From NCBI GenBank assembly GCA_030248065.1, contig JASAMV010000060.1:1-10361 (forward strand): a stretch of DNA of 10,361 nt, written 5' to 3'. The position numbers were made by a program, and so were the translations under genes. Within the stretch, counting starts at the first letter, position 1. The number at the start of each line of letters is the position of its first letter. Of this stretch, positions 7,101-10,361 are shown in pieces. Below the pieces are notes generated by a model. That model was not told where the DNA came from. It was given only the letters and a program-made list of their open reading frames with translations, and did not search any database. The stretch comes from Rhynchonema sp. JSB1_4 (lineage: Eukaryota; Nematoda; Chromadorea; Monhysterida; Xyalidae).

Positions 7101-8695
7101 AATGGCTGGCCAGCGTCGTACTGCAGCAGTGCCCAACAACAAGGCAGCGGCACCGCCATCGACCGCCGTACCGACCACGACCAGTCATTTGCCGACTGCG
7201 CCCACCGATTTGCCGCCGCGATACCGACGTATGATTGTGCAACAACAACAAACGGACAAACAACCCACACCAACCCCGCCACCCGACATGCCCGCTTCGT
7301 TGTCCTATCTGCTGCCGCCACCATTGCCGCCCGCCGTCGATCAGATGAACGTCGCGCCGTCCGCTGGCAAACAGAAGAAAATAGATGCGCTCTTGCAGGC
7401 TGCTGGTTGGTTCAGTTGCGCCCGCTGGTCGCGTTTCTGATTTGTGTCGAGCTGAAGTTGTTGTGTGCTCTTGTCTACAATTGATGGCTGTATTGTCTGT
7501 GACAGGAATGTCAGATGCGCCGTCGCCGGGTGCCGTGTCGCTCGATCCCCGCCGTCTGGGTCTGCCCAGTTTCCAGCGTGACTACGCGGTTTGTTTTGTG
7601 TTTAAGATTTGCGGTAGAATTTCATATGTACACTTTTTATCGAAGTTTAGGCCCTGCTGCCGTCGCACGCGCACTCGGACGAGTCGGTGGGCATGGCTCC
7701 AACGCGTGTCATATTCGAAAACTCGCGATATCAACGTGAACAACTTGAAAATGATTTGGTAGCGTTTGATTCTCTTTTGGTCGTTGTCTTTTGGTCGTTA
7801 TTGGTGCAATGAATAACTACTCCATGATGAGTTCTGGCTCTGAATATGTGACACCTCTTATGGCAGCAGCCGACGTCTTTGGCTGCGATGATCTGAAAAC
7901 GGCTTGAAGCTGAGAGTGGTGGCGTTGCTCTTGTTGTTCTTCCAGATTGTTGACTTTACTCGCGAAATGAAGAGATATTTACAACCCAAGTGTGCAGGTT
8001 GATTATCCACCGCTGCCGTCTACCACCAGCAGTACACCAGTGATCACACATGGATACAGTGCCACATATCCCACGACGACCACCTATTCGTCAATTGCTG
8101 CTCCACAATCGACCAATATTGACTTTTGTGAGTTTTCCACCCAGTTTTTGGCACCTGCTTATATAGTTGCAGGTGGAAAAAGCGTTTTTTCCCTAAAGAA
8201 AACGAAAAAAGAGGTCAACCGACCGAAGACTTGGAAAGTCGCGAAGTTAGTTTCTCGACTCATACAGAAACACCATTTTTATGTGTTTTAGTTGAAAAAC
8301 ATCGAAAAAACGGTTTTTTTAGTACATATGTTTTTCCGGATAATTCCAACTATACTGTACATATTTGTTTTATACATTCTTATCGTTGCATCTTGATGTG
8401 TGATTGGTTGCAGCCAGTGCAATTTCGACCAATAACGAACAACAACAGCAGCGCACCGTCACACCCGTATCGGTGGGTGGCGGTGTTGTCGACCTGCCAA
8501 GTATTGCCAACATCACGGTTGGGCAGCTTTCGCCTATGTTTGAAGTAGCTTTCATTATTTTGTACACTGTACGTGGCGTTGCTGATGTTTCAGTTGACGA
8601 GCACGGTGCCGAGTCGTCGTCCAGCGTCAGGCACGTGCGATGTGCTCGACTTGGTCGGCGCTGCCATTCCATTGCGATTGATTGAACAAAATTGA
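992..8695 (+). CDS. HMG-box protein with long low-complexity tail, 14-exon gene
   Basis: Joined exons are 992-1147, 2830-2959, 3325-3380, 3431-3612, 5738-5913, 6004-6108, 6176-6306, 6641-6770, 7097-7405, 7506-7588, 7651-7758, 7998-8127, 8414-8544 and 8594-8695. They total 1929 nt (642 residues plus TGA), and phase is kept at all 13 junctions. Residues 4-66 resemble an HMG box: aromatic Y10/F13, W43, an acidic EEEK turn, then W54 and a basic helix. A charged helix (about 64-92, KKREARIAQWQKEEQERNQR) and an acidic stretch (96-113) follow. Residues 115-190 may be folded. From about 190 the chain is His/Gln/Ala-, Thr/Ser-, Gln-, Pro- and Val/Gly-rich and probably disordered. HMG boxes bind DNA or RNA, so a nuclear chromatin role is inferred. 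The box resembles the Maelstrom type (piRNA pathway), but no Maelstrom nuclease-like domain is seen. The 992 ATG was chosen because the box starts directly after it; an in-frame ATG at 866 is the alternative. Exons are GC-richer than introns. Confidence 0.78.
1211..1525 (+). repeat. Four dispersed copies of a GAGCAAGAAAGCT/NheI-like block
   Basis: The block CAAGAAAGCT followed by a variable GCTAGC palindrome run occurs at about 1211-1233, 1241-1266, 1461-1482 and 1502-1525, all in the same orientation. The first two and last two flank about 200 bp of AT-rich sequence. The paired layout suggests ends of a small element, but the blocks are direct, not inverted, repeats. Confidence 0.6.
1591..1977. 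mobile_element. hAT-type MITE, 387 bp, exact 8-bp TSD
   Basis: The left end CAGTGTAGTGGC matches the right end GCCACTACACTG as an inverted repeat with a one-base length difference near its inner edge. The element is flanked on both sides by the identical octamer TTGGGGAG (1583-1590 and 1978-1985). CA(G)TG...CACTG ends with 8-bp duplications are typical of the hAT superfamily. Inside are five same-strand copies of a GGTACCTTGCA motif (1638, 1661, 1869, 1902, 1944). There is no transposase, so it must have been moved by an enzyme from elsewhere. Confidence 0.85.
2010..2135 (-). repeat. Diverged repeat, inverted relative to 5519-5640
   Basis: Read on the minus strand this block gives ACACTAATTTTGACCATTTT, then GGTCAAAA, CAAAATCGGGG and GGATACCTACTG. 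The + strand at 5519-5640 reads the same order: ACACTAATTTTGGCCATTTT, CGTCAAAA, CAAAATCGGGG, GGATACCTTCTG. It is an old repeat family with two copies in opposite orientation in two introns. Confidence 0.55.
2448..2554 (+). repeat. Repeat copy shared with 4560-4676
   Basis: This copy begins CAGTGTAGTT and later carries AGTGTACC, GAAGGGGA, GACCCAAATTCAG and AAAA-TCAC. The same order occurs at 4560-4676. The shared segment shows the family is dispersed in introns 1 and 4. Confidence 0.55.
2643..2681. repeat. Tandem pair of 18-bp repeats with palindromic core
   Basis: The 18-mer ACATTTTAGGCCTAAAAA occurs at 2643-2660 and again at 2664-2681. Each copy contains the perfect palindrome TTTTAGGCCTAAAA. 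Confidence 0.75.
2830..2959 (+). CDS. Exon 2: end of HMG box and charged helix
   Basis: The acceptor is TATCTTGCAG. In phase 0 it continues exon 1 as EEEKQ-GWKERARCFKR, which completes the third HMG helix. A long Lys/Arg/Glu/Gln-rich helix follows and ends EYDS plus one base of the next codon. The donor is CTG before GTGAGA. The sequence on either side is repeat-derived intron, so the exon stands out by composition and by fitting the HMG box exactly. Confidence 0.82.
2960..3324 (+). other. Intron 2, mostly a truncated MITE (365 nt)
   Basis: The intron runs from GTGAGA to CATTGCAG and splits a codon after its first base. Nearly all of it (about 2977 to 3293) is a copy of the intron 4 MITE family, leaving only about 30 bases of other sequence before the acceptor. 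Confidence 0.7.
2977..3293 (+). mobile_element. 3'-truncated copy of the GTATCCGG-family MITE
   Basis: The copy starts TAGTGGTGTCGTTGGGGG and follows the internal order of the intron 4 copies: GTATCC repeats, CCGAATACTATAAAAATCG, GCTTCCAGCACC and GGGTATCCGAGAT. The match stops near 3293 and the right terminal repeat CACCACTG is absent. The first base of CAGTGGTG is changed to T. No duplication can be assigned. Confidence 0.7.
3325..3380 (+). CDS. Exon 3: acidic linker
   Basis: The acceptor is GTTCATTGCAG. The first two bases complete an Asp codon with the last base of exon 2. The 18 codons that follow are acidic (VVESETEERVDEDFQ), and acidic tails commonly follow HMG boxes. The end is uncertain. 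I used CAA before GTGCGT, which puts exon 4 in the right frame through a 50-nt intron. The frame would stay open to a TGA just after 3449 if the donor were not used. Confidence 0.6.
3431..3612 (+). CDS. Exon 4: short possibly folded segment
   Basis: This exon encodes residues 115-174 plus two bases. Its convincing part is from about 3488 on: DAYELPGPIDNKLPSN, then KYNVSVTGNFEWK and DVTADEY. The donor is AA before GTAGGT. The leftover AA joins the first C of exon 5 to make Asn. The start is uncertain, because 3446-3487 (42 nt, GTGAAC to CCAAG) could itself be a small in-frame intron. The frame upstream of 3431 is also open back to 3371. Confidence 0.6.
3713..4550. mobile_element. hAT-type MITE interrupted by a second copy of itself
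   Basis: The left end is CAGTGGTGTCGTTGGGA and the right end is TCCCAACGACACCACTC. The flanking octamers are GCCACCTG (3705-3712) and CCCACCTG (4551-4558), a 7/8 match. Subtracting the nested copy and one duplicated octamer leaves about 445 bp, close to the 424-bp complete copy at 4732. The internal sequence is rich in GGTATCC and carries no open frame for a transposase. Confidence 0.8.
4085..4469. mobile_element. Nested hAT-type MITE, 385 bp, exact 8-bp TSD
   Basis: The ends are CAATGGTGTCGTTGGG and CCCAACGACACCACTG. The octamer GTATCCGG flanks it exactly on both sides (4077-4084 and 4470-4477). The target octamer belongs to the outer element, in a spot where the uninterrupted copy at 5089-5096 reads the same GGGTATCCGG context followed by CATCCGAAAATTTTGG. 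Insertion inside the older copy is therefore directly readable. Confidence 0.87.
4560..4676 (+). repeat. Partial repeat shared with 2448-2554
   Basis: This segment begins CAGTGTAGTT directly after the right flank of the 3713-4550 element and shares GGGGAGACCCAAATTCAG and AAAA-CTCAC with the intron 1 copy. The match ends near 4676, so it is truncated. Confidence 0.5.
4732..5155. mobile_element. hAT-type MITE, 424 bp, 8-bp TSD with one mismatch
   Basis: The left end is CAGCGGTGTCGTT and the right end is AACGATACCACTG. The flanking octamers are CTCGGCAA (4724-4731) and CTCGGAAA (5156-5163), 7/8 identical. This is the only uninterrupted full-length copy of the GTATCCGG family in the window and serves as its reference. 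No coding capacity is seen. Confidence 0.85.
5519..5640 (+). repeat. Diverged repeat, inverted partner of 2010-2135
   Basis: This block has the same motif order as the minus strand of 2010-2135, ending GGGATAGCTACTGCACTG. The mismatch level looks much higher than between the GTATCCGG MITE copies, so it is likely older. Confidence 0.5.
5738..5913 (+). CDS. Exon 5: Leu-rich start, then His/Gln/Ala/Ser-rich stretch
   Basis: The acceptor CATTTTCAG closes the long repeat-filled intron 4. The exon reads NLQKELAPLMGVAVEPP, then a DHHQHQ cluster and an Ala/Ser/His-rich run to NHEWQRASLN. It ends on one base before GTGAGC. It marks the switch from possible folded sequence to low-complexity sequence. 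The other two frames read as Arg/Ser-rich sequence without a matching phase. Confidence 0.8.
6004..6108 (+). CDS. Exon 6: Ala/Ser/Gly/Asn low-complexity segment
   Basis: The acceptor is TGTATCTGCAG. The exon reads NANPSAPPGRSRIYHNHSG and then SRAYAPSGSKNAAQQ. It ends on one base before GTTAGC. Without that splice the next codons are Arg and then a TAG stop, so the donor is needed to continue the frame. The introns on either side are short (90 and 67 nt). Confidence 0.78.
6176..6306 (+). CDS. Exon 7: Thr/Gly/Ser and Gln runs
   Basis: The acceptor is CAGTCTTTTCAG. The exon contains Thr4, a Gly/Ser patch, an Arg triplet and Gln4, ending SSANSQ before GTTAGG in phase 0. The two polar runs come from the same trinucleotide repeat read in different frames: ACA for Thr at about 6190 and CAA for Gln at about 6270. 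Confidence 0.8.
6323..6531. mobile_element. Small foldback/MITE-like element, 29-bp arms
   Basis: The left arm (6323-6351) contains GGGAAACCCTAAGACTTTTG. The right arm (6503-6531) contains CAAAAGTCTTGGGGTTTCCC. The arms match at 26 of 29 positions as inverted repeats. The interior is 151 bp. I could not identify a convincing TSD. Confidence 0.65.
6419..6466. repeat. Degenerate GCCTAA hexamer array, telomere-like
   Basis: Eight consecutive hexamers stay in register. Units 1, 2 and 6 are GCCTAA, units 5 and 7 are GCCTGA, unit 3 is GCGTAA, and units 4 and 8 are more diverged (GAAAGA, GATAAA). GCCTAA is the complement of TTAGGC, the nematode telomere repeat. Confidence 0.65.
6641..6770 (+). CDS. 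Exon 8: polar segment with a short helix
   Basis: The acceptor is TATCATGCAG. The exon reads HSQTHGKTATFAQAASSKQ and ends in a likely short helix, RAMEQKDRVYELLGAV. That helix is one of the few predicted ordered stretches in the C-terminal half and a possible protein-binding motif. The donor is TTG before GTTAGT, phase 1. Confidence 0.78.
6771..7096 (+). other. Intron 8 (326 nt) with AT-rich tandem repeat
   Basis: The intron runs from GTTAGT to ATTCGCAG and splits a codon after its first base. It contains the AAGTATTTAT repeat at 6848-6913. I see no other structure in it. Confidence 0.7.
6848..6913 (+). repeat. AAGTATTTAT short tandem repeat
   Basis: Two perfect units of AAGTATTTAT (6856-6875) are followed by shortened GAGTAT/AAGTAT units. 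The tract is bounded by the same 12-mer TATTTCACAAGT at 6848-6859 and 6902-6913. Confidence 0.7.
7097..7405 (+). CDS. Exon 9: Pro/Ala/Thr-rich segment, longest exon
   Basis: The acceptor is TGATTCGCAG. The 102 codons are Pro/Ala/Thr-rich with PPRYRRMIVQQQQ in the middle, then PTPPPDMP and LLPPPLPPAVDQM, ending KKIDALLQAA. The proline runs could be SH3- or WW-type ligands (inference). The donor GTTGGT at 7406 is weak by consensus, but it is the one that keeps phase with exon 10. Reading through gives a TGA at about 7438. Confidence 0.8.
7506..7588 (+). CDS. Exon 10: MSDAPSPGAV segment
   Basis: The acceptor is GTCTGTGACAG. The first two bases complete a Gly codon, then the frame reads MSDAPSPGAVSLDPRRLGL and PSFQRDYA before GTTTGT, phase 0. 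The SLDPRRLGLPSF stretch looks like a short linear motif that may be conserved. Confidence 0.75.
7651..7758 (+). CDS. Exon 11: segment with short charged helix
   Basis: The acceptor is TCGAAGTTTAG. The exon is exactly 36 codons and phase 0 at both ends, reading ALLPSHAHSDESVGMAPTRV and then IFENSRYQREQLENDL before GTAGCG. The last 15 residues form a likely charged helix. Because both ends are phase 0, the exon could be skipped without breaking the frame. Confidence 0.78.
7998..8127 (+). CDS. Exon 12: Ser/Thr/Tyr/Pro-rich segment
   Basis: The acceptor is AAGTGTGCAG. The exon reads VDYPPLPSTTSSTPVITHGY, then a Thr/Tyr-rich stretch to QSTNIDF, ending on one base before the strong donor GTGAGT. 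The Tyr-Pro-Pro-Leu-Pro start is a plausible short binding motif (inference). Confidence 0.8.
8414..8544 (+). CDS. Exon 13: Gln run and Val/Gly stretch
   Basis: The acceptor is TTGGTTGCAG. Two bases complete a Ser codon. The exon carries NNEQQQQRTVTPVSVGGGVV and then DLPSIANITVGQLSPMFE. The donor is GAA before GTAGCT, phase 0. Reading through stays open for 47 codons before a stop, so a retained-intron form with a different C-terminus is possible. Confidence 0.75.
8594..8695 (+). CDS. Exon 14: terminal exon and stop
   Basis: The acceptor is GATGTTTCAG, closing a 49-nt intron. The exon reads LTSTVPSRRPASGTCDVLDL and ends VGAAIPLRLIEQN followed by TGA. If the preceding intron were retained, the alternative frame would end DEHGAES... 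and stop a few bases earlier, within this exon. The spliced ending has a hydrophobic C-terminal segment and is preferred because the splice signals are good. Confidence 0.7.
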   Translation: MTSTVPSRRPASGTCDVLDLVGAAIPLRLIEQN

Positions 8696-9700
8696 ATTGC
8701 GCCGATAATAATTTGGTTGAATGTCTGATCAAGCCGGTCGATTTCATGATAAATGTTGCGTTGACGTGGTCTCCTAAAGTATAGCGTGAATTCGGTCTGG
8801 CCTGAATATTATAGACAAGTACAAGTTTGAACATGTGGCTGTGCTGCCTGCTGCGCTGTTCCTTTTGTGATTGTTGCCTAAAAATTTAGCAAAGTGCGAG
8901 CCACCTGTTTCCCACCAAACCGAACGCGACTGTAATATTTTTATATTGATTTATTGGCTGATATTGAACTGGATTGCTGCCCGAGATGGGCGCGCAGACA
9001 TTTTTTATTCCGGCCGTCTGGCGCACCAAGCCGAGCAGAGACTTACTGTGACCGCAAAATTCTTTTCATTCCCCACTGTTTGCTGCATAATGAATTTTGT
9101 GGTTGCTCGATACCGTTGAGGATAGTGAACCATTCCAAAACCATGACAAATTTCGATTTCGGATGACAATGTTTCCGATTTGAGTGTCTTGCTGCAAATT
9201 TCATTTCTACCGCGCTGTGGCTTGCAAATGTTTCAGTGATTCGTGTGTGAATGTGAGCTTATCACCTTGTGCGTGCAAGGATTTGTTTTTGTAGTTCTTG
9301 TTGTTGCGTTTGTTCCATTCCGTTTGAGTTTTGGTTGTCTTGTGATTTTTCGTTCTTTTCCTTCATTTTTTTGCAAGATTTTTTAGCATCCGTCTATAAC
9401 TTTAGCAGTATAACGAAAATACTCCACTTTAAATGAATTATGTAACACATACAGTGTTTTGCGTTTTTCTGTCTGGCTATTTTTTATGATTTTTTTCGTG
9501 TATAGCGTGGTTTGTTGCTTGGGACTAGTCTGTCGGTTATGACAATGGTTGTGTTTTTGTATCTGATGAGTCACGTCGTTTGCAAATCCGTTGAGTGAAT
9601 ACAATGCAGTTCGCATAAAACTTTGGTACCTGATCCGGCAAGGTATACTGATGAACTCAGCCGCGGACTGAGAATGTGACTCAGTTTGTTGAAAGCAAGT
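8696..9700 (+). other. Probable 3' UTR, no gene seen
   Basis: Just over 1 kb follows the stop codon without splice-linked coding sequence. Short frames (for example 8871-9119 and 8954-9166) have no recognisable domain and no good start context. From about 9200 to 9600 the sequence is T-rich, as 3' UTRs often are. Confidence 0.4.
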
Positions 9701-9706
9701 AATAAA
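9701..9706 (+). terminator. Candidate poly(A) signal AATAAA
   Basis: This is the only canonical AATAAA I noticed downstream of the stop on the + strand. It is followed by TGCTTTTGACTAATTT. It lies about 1 kb after the stop, so a variant signal closer to the stop may be used instead. Confidence 0.35.
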
Positions 9707-10361
9707 TGCTTTTGACTAATTTACGAGAACTCACGGCATGAGCGAGCTATCGAGCAGCGGCGTGCTCTGCGAATCTCATCACAATCGTGTCGAATCGTGT
9801 AATTCTCGACCGTCTGAGATTGGGCGAATTTTGATATATCGACGGAAGTCATAGTCTATGCAACCCTGAACGATTGCATACACACGTGACAAGCGTTGAC
9901 TACCACGATCTACGGCGACGCCAGAACAAGCCAACAATTGTGTCTCGCGCAACGACTAACCACAAGTGATTAGAATAGCAATAATGCTTGATTGAGACCA
10001 GTATCAACATTGTTGTTCGCCAATCGACGGAAAGTCTCCCGTGCGAAAACAGGCCTGATGCATTCAATGTGCAGACGTTCGGCCGCTACGACGATGCATG
10101 AACACTTCGATGTCGACGTACTGCAACGATGATTGATTAGAGAGCGGTGCACAAACAAAACCAAATGAACAAAGACACTTCCGCGCAATAGCTCATCGCC
10201 TTAGGGCGGACTCAGGTTGAACACGGAATCCGGAAATGTTGACATGCAAAAACTGACGAATTTCCGGATGCGGAACAGCATCTGCGTTTTCCGGAAAGGT
10301 TTCCGGATGATATATGAAAAACGCAGAACTCTGAAATGTTTTGCATTCCTTTGAAAGCACA
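9707..10361. other. Intergenic region, no gene seen
   Basis: There are no open frames with recognisable domains on either strand. A 72-codon minus-strand frame at 9970-10188 looks like chance. The only structure I see is the TTCCGG cluster at the right edge. Confidence 0.5.
10227..10326. repeat. Cluster of TTCCGG inverted repeats and a 10-bp stem
   Basis: Four TTCCGG/CCGGAA sites fall within about 80 bases: AATCCGGAAAT (10227), AATTTCCGGAT (10259), TTTTCCGGAAA (10287) and TTTCCGGAT (10300). In addition TCTGCGTTTT (10281-10290) is an exact inverted match of AAAACGCAGA (10317-10326). This could be an element end cut by the window or a regulatory cluster. Confidence 0.55.

Noticed and set aside
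8152..8175. CACCTGC...GCAGGTG hairpin in intron 12
   Set aside because: A 7-bp stem with a 10-base loop is common by chance in a window of this size.
8871..9166. Two overlapping frames of 70-82 codons downstream of the gene
   Set aside because: There is no domain, no splice link to the gene and no second-species support. Probably chance reads in the 3' UTR.
9654..9690. Hammerhead-ribozyme-like core: CTGATGA followed by a 5-bp stem (CTCAG/CTGAG) and GAA
   Set aside because: The CTGATGA and stem II look right, but GAA is followed by T, not A, and I cannot find matching stems I and III or a cleavage triplet in place. A structure search (Rfam hammerhead models) would decide it.
9970..10188. Minus-strand frame of 72 codons
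   Set aside because: The composition looks random, with no signal peptide or motif I can defend.

Overview
This is a eukaryotic window, most likely from an invertebrate animal, and a nematode is my best guess. It holds one intron-rich gene on the + strand. The introns and flanks are packed with short non-autonomous DNA transposons. Support for an animal genome is the run of phase-consistent GT-AG introns with pyrimidine-rich TTGCAG/TTTCAG acceptors (several only 49-100 nt long), an HMG box, and CAA/ACA triplet runs inside exons. The nematode guess rests on a degenerate hexamer array in intron 7 built on GCCTAA, the complement of the nematode telomere unit TTAGGC. That is suggestive, not proof. 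There is no sign of bacterial operon structure, rRNA, tRNA or CRISPR.

The gene (992-8695) can be read as 14 exons giving 642 residues and ending in TGA. Every exon junction keeps phase. The product starts with an HMG-box-like domain (about residues 4-66). A charged helix and an acidic stretch follow, then a short possibly folded segment (about 115-190), then about 450 residues of low-complexity sequence rich in Gln, Thr, Ser, Pro, Ala and Asn. The box has a Maelstrom-like look, but I cannot find the rest of a Maelstrom nuclease-like domain, so no gene symbol is given. The weakest part of the model is the exon 3/exon 4 junction around 3370-3490.

Layout. 1-580 holds an inverted-repeat element and an edge fragment of the same family. 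580-991 is the putative upstream/5' leader region. Intron 1 (1148-2829) contains repeated GAGCAAGAAAGCT blocks, a hAT-type MITE with an exact 8-bp target-site duplication (TSD), and other repeats. Intron 2 carries a truncated MITE of a second family. Intron 4 (3613-5737) carries three more copies of that second family; one is inserted inside another, and each has a recognisable 8-bp TSD. Intron 7 contains an inverted-repeat element enclosing the telomere-like array. 8696-10361 is a probable 3' UTR plus intergenic DNA, with a candidate poly(A) signal at 9701 and a cluster of TTCCGG inverted repeats at the right edge.

The most informative finding is the readable insertion history in intron 4. 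An older hAT-type MITE has duplicated 8 bp of the host intron. A second copy of the same family then landed in the motif GTATCCGG that this family itself carries many times. The longest open frames in the window are antisense or chance reads through these repeats, not genes.
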